Positions 20,471 to 30,388 of a stretch of 64,000 nucleotides of DNA are shown piece after piece. The notes under the pieces were generated by a model, which ran no database searches, was not told the origin of the DNA, and worked only from the letters and a program-made list of their open reading frames with translations. Position numbers and translations under genes: made by a program. How positions within the stretch are numbered: position 1 is the stretch's first letter; each line of letters begins with the position of its first letter. Source of the DNA: Liriodendron chinense (lineage: Eukaryota; Streptophyta; Magnoliopsida; Magnoliales; Magnoliaceae). The stretch is from NCBI GenBank assembly GCA_003013855.2, contig ML058477.1, positions 186,001-250,000 on the forward strand, in the 5' to 3' direction.

Positions 20471-21269
20471 CCAACCGCGGTATTGGAAATCGATATTTAA
20501 CTGTTATTTTATTGATCGCGCGGCTATCGATGCACATACGCCATGTTCCGTCCTTCTTTGGGGTAAGGAGTGCCGGAACGGCACACGGGCTCATGCTCTC
20601 TTTAATAAGACCCTTAAGGATCAGTTCCTCCACCTGTCCCTGTAGAATTTCACACTCTTTTGGACTCATCCGATAGTGCGGTCGGTTGGGTAGACTGGAC
20701 CCTGGGATAAGGTCGATGTGATGTTGTATGTCTCGCATGGGAGGCAACTCATCTGGTAACTCTGCAGGCCAAGTACTTCGAAATTCTTCTAGCAGCGGTT
20801 TAAGGCGTTGAGGAATATTAGAGGATCCTGGCTCCTCGCCTTTTACCATAACCGCATAAATCTCGCCCGTTTCCTTTGATTCCTTAACAAACTCGCGAAT
20901 GGTAAGGAGAGAGTTCCCCTCCACTTTAGAAGCTTCAGGGTGTTTGTCTGGTGTCATAGGGGCCAAAACAATTTTCCGACCATCCTTGGTGAACATGTAT
21001 ATGTTTTCCCGTCCACTGTGGGTCACATCTCGATCCGATTGCCATGGCCGCCCAAGTAACATGTGGCAGGCTTCCATGTCAACCACATCACAGAGGACCT
21101 CGTCCTTATAGCTTTTACCAATGGAAAACGAAATAATGCATTGATGAGTTACCTTGGTTTCGTTCACCTTCTTGATCCAGCCGATAGAGTAAGGGGTAGG
21201 GTGCTTCGTCATAGGCAGATGTAACTTATCCACCATAATTCTCGAGACAATATTTTCGCTACTTCCCAC
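20379..21269 (-). CDS. CRM-like pol: protease and RT N-terminus
   Basis: 296 codons. It opens in the middle of the protease active site (GSSENIVSRIMVDKLHLP), with MLLGRPWQSDRDVTH as the second conserved protease block. Then a linker and the RT fingers follow (LIPGSSLPNRPHYRMSPKE, LIKESMSPCAVPALLTPKKDG, RMCIDSRAINKITVKYRFPIP, FSKLDLRSGYHQIRI). It is joined to gag by a one-base insertion at about 21,262 and to the rest of pol by another shift at about 20,390. Both are simple indels in otherwise open frames. Confidence 0.92.
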   Translation of the reverse strand: MGSSENIVSRIMVDKLHLPMTKHPTPYSIGWIKKVNETKVTHQCIISFSIGKSYKDEVLCDVVDMEACHMLLGRPWQSDRDVTHSGRENIYMFTKDGRKIVLAPMTPDKHPEASKVEGNSLLTIREFVKESKETGEIYAVMVKGEEPGSSNIPQRLKPLLEEFRSTWPAELPDELPPMRDIQHHIDLIPGSSLPNRPHYRMSPKECEILQGQVEELILKGLIKESMSPCAVPALLTPKKDGTWRMCIDSRAINKITVKYRFPIPRLDDMLDMLEGSKVFSKLDLRSGYHQIRIRPG

Positions 21270-22662
21270 TGTCTATGATCACGTCACAGACTTTGCCCTG
21301 CACGGTGCACTTTGTGCGAAAAATATTATGTCGTTGTGGGTGCACTTCCTTCCTGGGGGCGTAAAGTAGTCGTCTTACTACTAGCGATTCCCCATGATCT
21401 TCAGTCAGCCAATCGACATCTTCTGTGTCCCCCTCTTCGGCCTGTTCCAATTCAGGATTATCTTCTGTTGGCTCACCTTCCACGCCGCCTTCATTCGTAG
21501 TTAAGTGTGCTGCAGGGCGTTGAGGGCAAGCGTTCGACCAGTGACCTGGTTGGCCACAACGGAGACAATGGTCTGGTCTTGGCCGACCATAAGGATTGGG
21601 GATCCTGCTGGAACCCGCTGTAGTGGGAGCTGTGCGTTGAGGTCTTGAGGAACCGCTTCCCCAGTCCCGGTTCGTGACCGTAGGAGGTTGAGGACGCCCT
21701 CCTATAGGTTCCTTGCCTTTGGCCAACGTTGTATCTTGAGTGGGTCCGGTGTTGGGATTTCGTGTTGCCGGATAGGGTCGAGCAGGGGGCCGTGACAACT
21801 GTGTTTCTGCTCGAGTGGCCAATTGGTTGGCCTCACTCAACGTCCAAACGGGATGCATCTGGACTCGATCCTGGATTGCAAATCGCAACCCACCAATGAA
21901 TCGTGATACTTGTTGTGCCTCTGATTCCGATAAATTATTCCGTGTAGCCAATCGTTGGAATTCTTCAAGATATTCGGCTACGGTTCTATTTCCCTGACGA
22001 CAATTTTGGTATTGTTGGAACAAAATTTGTTCATAGTCGTTAGGGAGGAATCGAGCTCTAAGAAGCTGTCTCATCCGAGACCATGTTCGGATGGGTGTCT
22101 TATTCTGACGGGTGCGGGAAACCTGTAGGTTTTCCCACCATGCTGAAGCACCGGATTTAAACTTATATGCAACTAGTTTTACCTTCTTGTCGTCCGGTAC
22201 GTCCATATAGTCGAAGTATCGCTCGACCTCTGCCAGCCAGTCGAGGAACTCCTCTATTCGAAGTAGGCCATTAAAGCTGGGAAGATCAGCTTTGCCCCGA
22301 TAATCTCGTTCTGCTCGTTCCACACGCTCATTCCCTAGCGCCGGTCGTCGTACGAACATGTCTTCGACCTCGTCATCGCTTGGTTCTGAATCGTCTGGCG
22401 TAACCCTACGGTTATCCACCTGGGGTGTTCTACGGGCAACAGGATTGTCCCGTATAACAACTGTTGGTGGTTGTTGGTCGCCTTGGGCTCGAAGAGGAGC
22501 TAGCGATGCTGCAATCTGGTCGAGGGTCGCCTGTATACCTTGCAGGATCAACCGGTTCTCCCGTCGTGCTGCTTCGAATGCTGCCTCGAAGGCTGTCGCC
22601 GTTAGATAGTCCCTTGGAGCACCGTCCTTAGGATGAGAATCCAACCCTTCATTAGAGGCCAT
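21259..22662 (-). CDS. CRM-like gag, through zinc knuckle and start of protease
   Basis: 467 codons from the ATG at 22,662 (MASNEGLDSHPKDG), which is 20 bp past the PBS; an upstream in-frame ATG lies within the PBS region and is unlikely. The gag core is around residues 140-280 (FLDWLAEVERYFDYMDVPDDKK, SAWWENLQ, YEQILFQQYQNCRQGNRTVAEYL, FIGGLRFAIQD). One zinc knuckle is seen (CLRCGQPGHWSNACPQR). The frame ends IIDSGK, where the protease active site DSG is reached and a one-base insertion shifts the frame. Confidence 0.93.
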   Translation of the reverse strand: MASNEGLDSHPKDGAPRDYLTATAFEAAFEAARRENRLILQGIQATLDQIAASLAPLRAQGDQQPPTVVIRDNPVARRTPQVDNRRVTPDDSEPSDDEVEDMFVRRPALGNERVERAERDYRGKADLPSFNGLLRIEEFLDWLAEVERYFDYMDVPDDKKVKLVAYKFKSGASAWWENLQVSRTRQNKTPIRTWSRMRQLLRARFLPNDYEQILFQQYQNCRQGNRTVAEYLEEFQRLATRNNLSESEAQQVSRFIGGLRFAIQDRVQMHPVWTLSEANQLATRAETQLSRPPARPYPATRNPNTGPTQDTTLAKGKEPIGGRPQPPTVTNRDWGSGSSRPQRTAPTTAGSSRIPNPYGRPRPDHCLRCGQPGHWSNACPQRPAAHLTTNEGGVEGEPTEDNPELEQAEEGDTEDVDWLTEDHGESLVVRRLLYAPRKEVHPQRHNIFRTKCTVQGKVCDVIIDSGK

Positions 22663-22681
22663 CGTCCTGAGGAAGAAACCT

Positions 22682-22692
22682 CTCTCTGATAC
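22682..22692 (-). other. primer-binding site (tRNA-Met type)
   Basis: TGGTATCAGAG on the minus strand, one base inside the 5' LTR end. This is the standard initiator tRNA-Met PBS of plant LTR elements. Confidence 0.9.
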
Positions 22693-22693
22693 C

Positions 22694-23382
22694 AATGACG
22701 CAGGGAGGACGTGGTAGGTCGATCACCGTCTCCCTAACCGATAGTTTCTCGAATCCACGAGAAGAAATAAAAGATAAAAAGAGGAAATAAATTCCGAATA
22801 ATTGAATAATTGATAATTGAATGAATAAAAACGGAATTACAATGCATATAAATAGGAAACTAAACCCTAGGTAAAGTATCAAAATCCAACTCCAACTAAA
22901 ACTCCTAGAAAACGCAACTTACTATAAATAGTAAACTTACTATTTATAGAAGTCGTTCAATCCTACTAGAACTCTTGGTTTTCGGCCAAAAATAGAAAGT
23001 TTTCAAACGGCCTCAACCACGCTGTTCTACGAAATATTCTAAGCCCTTTTCATGTTGGACACTAACTCTAAAACCATACGGATGCAAAGTTATGATCGAA
23101 TTAAAACTTACTATAAATAGTAAAAACGAAAATAAACTAGCCTAATGACCGTCGATACGGTCGATTCTCGCGATTCCGGATTGGGCAACCCGGCGTAGCG
23201 GGGTTGGTTGGCTAAAGTAGCTCGAGCTACCCCAAATTGATATATTATACGTCCCGTAACTCATTCCGGATTGTGAGATACGACCGATTCACGGTCCTGA
23301 CGGTCCGGATCACTTTCGGCCCCGTCCGGTCTTCTTTTGGTCCATCTGGCCCATGAAATAGTCAGCGACCCGTCCTACATCA
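22694..23382 (-). repeat. 5' LTR of CRM-like element
   Basis: 689 bp, TGACGCAGGGAGG ... CCTACATCA on the plus strand. The same family recurs as a solo LTR at 39,944 and a fragment ending at 36,496. Its outer end abuts the hairpin minisatellite directly. Confidence 0.88.
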
Positions 23383-24510
23383 AAAGTCTAGCATTTTGCC
23401 TCGGTTGGTCAGAAACTGAGGCTAAAAGGTTACCATTTTGCCTCCGCTATGAGAAAATGAGGTTAAAAGTATAACATTTCGCCTTAGTTGTGAGTAAATG
23501 AGGCTAAAAGTCTAACATTTTGCCTCATTTAGTAAAAAATTGAGGCTGAAAGTCTACCATTTTGCCTTGGTTGGTTAGAAATTAGGGCTAAAAGGCTACC
23601 ATTTTGCCTCAGTTGTGAGAAAATGAGGCTAAAAGTCTAACATTTTGCCTCAGTTGTGTGAAAACGAGGCTAAAAGTCTAACATTTTGCCTCCATTGGTA
23701 AAAAACTGAGGCTAAAAGGTTACCATTTTGCCTCGGTTGGTTAGATATTGAGGCAAAAAGGCTACCATTTTGCCTCGGTTGGTTAGATATTGAGGCAAAA
23801 AGGCTACCATTTTGCCTCAGTTGTGAGAAAATGAGGCTAAAAGTCAAACATTTTGCCTCAATTGTGAGAAGATGAGGCTAAAAGTTTAACATTTTGCCTC
23901 CGTTTGGTAAAAAACTGAGGCTAAAAGTCTAACATTTTGCCTCCGTTAGTCAAAAACTGAGGCTAAAAGTTTATCATTTTGCCTCACGTGGTTGGTTAGA
24001 AACTGAGGGTAAAAGGCTACCATTTTGCCTCAGTTGTGAGAAAATGAGGCTAAAAGTCTAACATTTTGCCTTAGTTGGTAAAATACTAAGGCTAAAAGTC
24101 TAACATTTTGCCTCGGTTGTGAGAGGAAGAAGCTAAAAGTCTAACATTTTGCCTCAGTTGGTCAGAAAGTGAGGTTAAAAGTCTACAATTTTGCCTCAGC
24201 TGGTTAGAAAGTGAGGCTACAAGTCCACAATTTTGCCTCAATTGTGAGAAAATGAGGCTCTAAAAGTTTAACATATTGCCTCATTTAGTCAGAAACTAAG
24301 GCTAAAATGTCTACGGTTTTGCCTTAGTTGTTAGAAAATGAAGTTGAAAGTCTGATATTTTACCTCAATTGGTCAGAAAGTGAGGCAGAAAGTGAGGCGA
24401 TAAGTCTACAATTTTGCCTCAGCTTTGAGAAAATAAGACTAAAAGTCTACCATTTCCCCTCAGTTGATTAAAAATTGAGGCTAAAAGTTCGTTATTTTGC
24501 TTCCAAAAAT
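23383..24510. repeat. hairpin minisatellite, 26 units of 41-42 bp
   Basis: The unit consensus is CATTTTGCCTCAGTTG-TGAGAAAATGAGGC-TAAAAGTCTAA. GCCTCAGTT and AACTGAGGC-like arms within each unit are inverted repeats. Units vary by substitutions and 1-5-bp indels; units 9 and 10 are identical. Arrays of this GCC(T)C-arm/TAAAAG style are typical of subterminal or internal regions of plant CACTA transposons. No CACTA terminus is visible. Confidence 0.9.
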
Positions 24511-25055
24511 TGATAAATTCTAATAAGTTGAGATATTTAAAAAATAGAATTTAAAAAAAAAAGAAATTTTGAAAAAATTTAGAATAAATTGAGAATTTTC
24601 ATAAAATTATAATTTTGAAAATAATTAATAACTTAAAATTTTTTTTGATAAATTTTAAAAGATTAAGAATTTTGAAAAAAAACATCAATTTTAAAAATTG
24701 AGAAATTTGAAGAAAAAAATTGATAATTTTATAAAAAATGAGAATATGTAAAGACTTTATATATTTTAAAATTTTGATAAATTTGAAATTTTTGAGAAAT
24801 TAGAAAAAATTGGCAATTTAAAAAATTGAGAATTTTTAAAAATTTAGGAAATTAAAAAAAAATAGAATTTTGAAAAAAATTGATAGAATTGATAATTTGG
24901 AGAAAAAAGTCAGAATCTTAAAAAATTTTGAGAAATTAAAAAATTTAAGTATTTAAAAAAAATTGGAAAAAATTGAAAATTTTAAAAAGTATGAATTTAA
25001 AAAAAAATCGAGAATTTTAAAAAGCTTGAGAATTTTTAGAAAGTTGAGAATTTTC
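24511..25055. repeat. AT-rich degenerate repeat
   Basis: About 85% A/T with a recurring phrase of the form AAAAATTGAGAATTTT on one strand. No coding potential. Confidence 0.7.
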
Positions 25056-25059
25056 AATG

Positions 25060-25560
25060 GCAGGTTATAAGAAGATTTCAACGGTGGGAATCATTGTCGC
25101 CGCTTCTTCCTGTAGTGTGGTCTACTCAAGCTTTCCATCTGCCTCTATTTTGGACTGGTGGCTTAAAATTGGCTACCAAAATGGAACTACGGTGTGGATA
25201 AAACACATGCATTATGGTGGCCCCAAACAGCCCTACCAAATCCAAAGCTCAAGTCGACCCCACCACATAAATCAGTGGGTATTTAGTGACCACCGTTGAA
25301 ACATTCAAATGGCCACAAAAGTTTTGTGTCAGGATAATTTCTATGTGAATCCACCGTTGAACCGTTTGGATAGCATATAAACATAATGGTGGAGCCCAGG
25401 AAGGTTTCGACAGCAGAAAACTCTTTCCCCAATTTTTCCTCTTGTGTGGCCCACTTAAGGTTTTGAATCTCCTAATTTTTTGTCATGCCCTAAAATGAGA
25501 TCCCAAAACGGATGAACAGAGTAGATTTCACACAAACATCACGGTGGGCCCACCTAACAT
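25060..25560. mobile_element. MITE remnants, overlapping
   Basis: Two partial copies of the common MITE interior: one ends near 25,240 (CATTATGGTGGCCCC), the other spans about 25,250-25,555 (ending ACATCACGGTGGGCCCACC). Outer ends are not resolved. Confidence 0.5.
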
Positions 25561-25623
25561 CTCAGTGCAGGAACTTTATGCGGATGGTTTTCGGCTTTCG
25601 CAGGAGATCTGCGTCTCTCTCGC

Positions 25624-26163
25624 GGAAGCGGATTGCGAACGAAGTTACTCAAGACGCTTAGCGTATTGAGTAAACTCTGTGGGGTCTACCTTTGATTTAT
25701 GTATTTTATCCACTCGGTCAATCAACTTTAACATATAATTTTAGGGCTTGATACAAAACATTAAGCATATCCAAAGTTCAAGTGGTCCACACTGCATGAA
25801 ACAGTGCGAATTGAACCTGTACCATTGAAAATTTCTTGGAGGTTATAAAAGTTTTGGATCAAGCTGATGTTTGTGTTTTCCCTTCATCCATGTCTTTGTG
25901 ATCTTATGAACAGGTTGGATGACAAATAAACATCACTATGGGCCCTATGAAGGTTTCAACGGTGGAAATCATTATTCCCACTGTTTCCTATGGTATGATC
26001 CACTTGAGACTTGGATATGTTTCAAGTTTGTCATCAACCACTAATGTGAGCTGGAAAAACGAATGGACGGTGTAGATGAGCCACATACATTCACAGTGGG
26101 CCCAACTGAGTTTACTCAAGATGATAAGAGCGTCCTGAGTAACTCCGTTTGCAATTCGATTTC
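25624..26163. mobile_element. Mutator-type MITE, TSD CTCTCTCGC
   Basis: A perfect 9-bp duplication CTCTCTCGC (25,615-25,623 and 26,164-26,172) flanks the element. The ends GGAAGCGGATTGCGAACG... and the reverse complement of ...GCAATTCGATTTC are inverted over about 70 bp, including GAAGTTACTCAAGACGCT and TGAGTAAACTC. A 9-bp TSD indicates the Mutator superfamily. It sits just upstream of the calmodulin-like fragment. Confidence 0.88.
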
Positions 26164-26229
26164 CTCTCTCGCTGGGTCTGGTGTGCTAGCAGCCTTGCAC
26201 CCAATCTGCGCCCAAACAGATCTCAGCAG

Positions 26230-26247
26230 TATAAAGCCTTATAAAAA
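26230..26247 (+). promoter_or_regulatory. TATA-like motifs upstream of calmodulin fragment
   Basis: TATAAAG at 26,230 and TATAAAAAAC at 26,240 lie 70-85 bp upstream of the calmodulin-like exon. They are followed by a CT-rich leader (CTCATCTCCAACCTCACTCC), as in a plant 5' UTR. So promoter-proximal DNA of the source gene appears to have been retained. No activity can be shown. Confidence 0.45.
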
Positions 26248-26313
26248 ACTCTTTCCTTCTCATCTCCAACCTCACTCCATCTCCATCGTTTTCTGCTCGA
26301 TTTCAGAGAAGAA

Positions 26314-26392
26314 ATAGTGGATCAGCTTATGGACGATCAGATCGCTAAGTTCAAGGAGGCGTTTAGCAATTGTTACAATGACGGAGGAGACG
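26314..26392 (+). pseudogene. calmodulin exon 1 fragment
   Basis: The frame reads DQLMDDQIAKFKEAFSN...DGGDG, matching the first 26 residues of plant calmodulin (DQLTDDQI, FKEAFS, first EF-hand loop) up to the usual exon 1 end, where a glycine codon is split by a GT donor (G|GTCAGA). The start codon ATG has become ATA. The EF-hand loop has lost key residues (Tyr and Asn where Asp and Lys are normal, plus one extra Gly codon), so it could not bind calcium normally. No calmodulin exon 2 is recognisable in the next 4 kb. It is a dead fragment. Confidence 0.75.
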
Positions 26393-28592
26393 GTCAGATT
26401 CCTTCAATCTTCGCTTCCCCCCCCCCCCCCCCGCCCCCTCTTTTCTGCTGGAAAATCTATTGATTTTATGATTTCTTTTATCATTTTTGCAGTCGAGGTT
26501 TTTTTGGTTTGATTCGATGTTGATTTCATTAGATTTGATGGTTTAGTGCTTCGATTCGTTGAAATCAGTGAGGTTTTGGCGTAGATTGTAGAAAATTAGG
26601 GTATGATCCGTTCTCGTTTGATGCTTGTTATGACTTATAGTGTTAAAGGTGGTGATTGTTTCAGATTAGGTGGATTTTTCTTTATGAATGATCATTTATT
26701 TGATTTTTCTTCTTTTTTTTTTTTTTTTTTTTTCTTTTTTTCCTTTCATTTGTTGTGGATTTTGAGCTATTGTTTTGTTTGAAGCAAGTGAGATATGCAT
26801 CTTTATCTTCTGCAGTTCTTTGAGATGGATTTTGAGCTGTTGATTTTTGTTGTTTGGATTCTTGAGTTAAGATCCCCTGCAAGAGAATTTGTGCTTCGAG
26901 TTAGCTTCGGTATAAGTTTGAGACAGCAGAACCTTGAATAATACATGAACAGAGGAGCATTCCTTTGTAGATTTGTTACAAAGTACTCACAAACACATTA
27001 AAGCAAGGCTTGGAGCCATTCCCTACAAAAATCACCTTTACTATGCCCTACGAACTCCTTAAAAAGGACTTCTCTTTAAAAACTAATGAAACTCCTAACT
27101 TGAAATGTTTTTTTTTTCAACCAATAAAGACATGCTGGCTCACAGAACTAACAGAGTTGCATGGTTCCCATGGTCCTGTGGTTGTAATGAATTTTGCCTA
27201 GAATTGTGAAACAGTCCATTTGTGAAGTCTATTTTAATTTTATTAAGTTGTTTCTGAGAGAGAAAGATCATAAATTTCCCTAAATAATTAAATATATTCT
27301 ATCCAAGTGCAGTCTAAAGCTTTGCACTCAGCATTCTTTAATTTCTTCTCCTAAGACATGGGACTAGAGCACTAGTGTGTAGTTTCTTTAAACCTATTGG
27401 CTTTTCTCAGGATGTCCTATGAGAAACTTATGCATGTGTTTGGTATTCCTTTTTCTACTGTTATGAGATATGAGTGTTGTTTATTTGTGAGATTTTTTTT
27501 AGTAATATGTTTTAATGATGCTTGAATTTCTGTCTTTGATTTTATGTTGTGACTCAGCCTTTTCCTTTTATGCAGAGAATTGCATGCTATCTTCTGATAA
27601 ACCCATTTTGCCATTTTAGTCCCGTCCAATATTGAGTAAATGTTATGGTTGTGTTTAAAAAATGTATGTACATCTCATCAGTAAATCTAGGCTTGGGCCC
27701 ACGATATTTATTTTATTTGTCTAGTTCGATTGTTGTGTTATCGGTTTAGATTTTGTTAGTTTTAGGGTTTTATTCTGACGTGTTGATGAGAAATGCTAAG
27801 TGAACTTGGTCGAGTGTAGTTTTTAAGTACCCACCTCGCATTTGGATAATGAGATTGTCCTCATCGTGTTAGATGCCACGTCCTAAAGATCAGGTTGATA
27901 TGATTAGCAAGTGAAATCTACATGTGCATAGAATTTCAGGGTTGATCAATTTCTGTTGGCCCACCTGATCATCATTCAGTCCAAACAAGCCATTCCCATG
28001 GTTTTTCAGTCCAAGTAGTTTATATGAAGGGCCCACTGTGAATGCCCTGTGCATAAGAATCTCCTAGATTGTAAGGTCCTATCTATAATCTTTGGCCTTC
28101 TTTTGGTTGATGTGGAGTGCATGGGCCAGCTGCTATTAGGTTCATCATATCAACAATTTGGATCACTAAGCCATGGGCAGCAGTTGCAAAAACTGAATGG
28201 TTAATGCTCAAGATGTTAGGGCACTTGTTCTGGACATGCAAGCAAGGTTGTTGCTAGATATGTTAGGGAAAGGAATCGAATCGGCCCTTGTAAATCCAGC
28301 AACTCTTAAGTTTTACATGAGTCTTAAAACTTTACACAGGTAAATAACTCATGGAACAAGCTTATGTTCTGTAAAGACTTATAGAAGAACTGACCTATGA
28401 AGATGGCTATAATTATCTGATTTTTTCCTTAAATTTTGGACCTATGATGATTATGAATGAATGCTCATTGTCTCCTTCCATTGGATTATTGCAACTGAAT
28501 TCAATTGAGCATCCAAACACAGTGTAACTAGTAACCAATGAAGCATCTAATCTCAATAATATGATATATTGCTTTGTCAATGTTTGGTGTAG
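26393..28592. other. intron-like spacer between captured exons
   Basis: T-rich, intron-like sequence with a poly-C run (about 26,419-26,432) and a poly-T run (26,710-26,731). MITE-like phrases appear near 27,950-28,060. No exon of a known family is recognised. The minus-strand Lys-rich ORF at 26,682 is the poly-T tract. Confidence 0.5.
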
Positions 28593-28812
28593 GTGGTGGA
28601 AAGATCTCGGGCTTGCAACCAAGTACCCTTTCGCAAGAGATAAGACTGGTTGAGGCCTACTTTTGGATTTTGGGAGTGTACTTTGAACCTCAATACACCC
28701 GTGCTAGAGCCATACTAACTAAAATATTCAAAATTATATCGATAATTGATGACATCTACGATTCATACGCTACGTTGGATGAACTCGAAATATTCACTAA
28801 TGCAATCCACAG
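28593..28812 (+). pseudogene. terpene synthase exon 4 fragment (DDxxD exon)
   Basis: A single exon with a TAG acceptor and a GT donor: WWKDLGLATKYPFARD, then after a one-base insertion near 28,641 the frame continues VEAYFWILGVYFEPQYTRAR and IISIIDDIYDSYATLDELEIF. DDIYD is the DDxxD metal-binding motif of class I terpene synthases, and the motif spacing fits a TPS-a/TPS-b sesqui- or monoterpene synthase. At 220 bp it equals the usual 219-bp TPS exon 4 plus the inserted base. No neighbouring TPS exons were found, so it is an isolated dead fragment. Confidence 0.88.
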
Positions 28813-29074
28813 GTTTGATAATGATACATAAAAAGAGTTAGAAGAGTTCCTTTTTTGGAGGTCTTCTATTTCGACACACGCCTATGCAGGGTGGCCTATC
28901 TGAGATGAGTGGAATTCTGATCATTTCATCAGTTAGGCCTCACCTTGCAGGTATGGTTGATTTTCTAAGGATTTGTTAAAAACACTTGGATGAGTTTTTA
29001 CTTCTGGCTTTTATGTATTGTTGATTAGATCTACTGATGTTCTCTTGCTATCGATTATTTGATTTTCCATTCAG

Positions 29075-29133
29075 GAAGTCGATTACTTGAAATATGACAA
29101 TTGCAACAATCCTGGCACAAGCCCAAAGGAGAG
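29075..29133 (+). pseudogene. alpha-galactosidase (GH27) exon fragment
   Basis: A 59-bp segment between a CAG acceptor and a GT donor (GAGAG|GTAATTT) encodes VDYLKYDNCNNPGTSPKER. This is the GH27 alpha-galactosidase block holding the catalytic nucleophile Asp in YLKYDNC. The reading frame is intact over the exon. Upstream and downstream GH27 exons are not visible. It lies 260 bp after the terpene synthase exon, on the same strand. Confidence 0.8.
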
Positions 29134-29247
29134 GTAATTTCCCTGCTATCATTGTGTTTTTAACGTGTTTTCTAAGCCCACATGCACTTCTACACTATGT
29201 TTTGGTACTTCAAACAAATGCTTTCTAATTGTATTGATTTTATGCAG

Positions 29248-29326
29248 TTACTTTTGCTATTCTTGGAGAAAAGACCACCGTCATGTCCCCTGAAGTGCTT
29301 ATTGGTGCAGGAATCCCTTGTTGTAG
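29248..29326 (+). other. possible unidentified captured exon
   Basis: An open stretch after a TTTTATGCAG acceptor-like site and before a TAG|GTACCC donor reads TFAILGEKTTVMSPEVLIGAG. I do not recognise the family. The intron-like flanks and position next to two other captured exons are the only reasons to list it. Confidence 0.25.
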
Positions 29327-30076
29327 GTACCCTCACTCATCTTTCCTCCAATTATATTGCTTGTACATGAACTTAATGTTTGGGTTGATGGGGTGAACCA
29401 TCATCATCATATCAGCTCGTCCTAGCGATTTGGGGTTTTCTTATGAAATCCTGTTTTGCCAACATTCGAAACAGGAATTATCATGGTTGATTGACAAAGG
29501 TTGGTCAACCTTGTGCTCACCTGATTTATATTAAACAAACAAGAGATAATAGCTACACACCTGTTATACATGCAAACAAACGAGTACTCCTTGAACGGAC
29601 AATTTCCTTAGAAAACTTAAGTTCTTCCCTTGTCTTCTCTGTTGAGTACTACCTGCTGGCATATTCATCGACCGACTTGGTTCGTCAGTGACCAACATGT
29701 TCTTCGTGGAACCTGATGAACTGTTGTGGTGCCGGTGTGACATATGCATGGCTGCTAACGAAAGTATTTAATGAATGTATGCCACGCCAACAGGCACAAT
29801 GTTTTGGCATGATGCTAAAAATGTAGTGCAAGAATCCATTTCTGATGTGTATGGTACATGTATTGTGACCGTATATCAAAATACTGAAGCCATAGGTAGC
29901 TTCCTCTGTATTCGTCACAATTTTCTGAGTCCTAGCTTCAATACTGAAGTGTCTAATTAGAATTTATGGAGAGATGTTAATATTCAAAACTACACTACTC
30001 CTGCTTCATTTATTTATTTATTTATTTTTTGCTTCTTATTTGTGCCAGGCCAAGTGTGAAGAGCTAGGGTGCATAA

Positions 30077-30238
30077 ATTGAGCGATTTGTTGGAACAGGA
30101 ATTTGCTTAACTGTATTGACACGAAGTGGCATCTATGCTCGAACTCTTCGTCATCCCAATCTGCCGATGGTGAACGTAACGGTCAGGCTCACAACACATC
30201 CAATGGGATCGGTGCGAAAGCTTTATACATTGCTGTAA
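30077..30238 (+). other. unidentified 53-codon open segment
   Basis: The frame IERFVGTGICLTVLTRSG ... HPMGSVRKLYTLL stays open between two stops. It follows a TGTGCCAG acceptor-like site about 25 bp upstream, but stops lie between that site and the frame. Family unknown. It may be a further decayed gene fragment or chance. Confidence 0.2.
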
Positions 30239-30388
30239 AAATTTAACAGCAGAAAATAGGCGTTTATAGGATTATTGTCGCACTCATACCTGTATTTTTT
30301 TTTTTTTTTTTTGTCTATTCGGATTGATTGAAATGAACATTTTTTTTAATGTGAATGAATGTATGATTATACAGTTGAATAGGTGAAA

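Larger units (their letters stand above)
17809..23382 (-). mobile_element. Ty3/gypsy element, probable CRM lineage, 3' LTR truncated
   Basis: On the minus strand: full 5' LTR (23,382 to 22,694), tRNA-Met-type PBS, gag with zinc knuckle, protease, RT, RNase H, integrase, then a 3' LTR of which only the inner 360 bp remain. The retained 360 bp look identical to the 5' LTR, so the insertion is very recent. The pol frame ends inside the 3' LTR, a trait of CRM elements; IN motifs such as MAHFIPCKKT and HGGGLGGHLGRDKT also fit that lineage. The chromovirus sublineage is from memory of family motifs. Two single-base frameshifts interrupt gag-pol. No TSD is testable because the left end is lost. Confidence 0.85.

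Noticed and set aside
28103..28270. Possible further exon near 28,100-28,270
   Set aside because: The open frame is short and matches no family I recognise; the flanks look like MITE debris.
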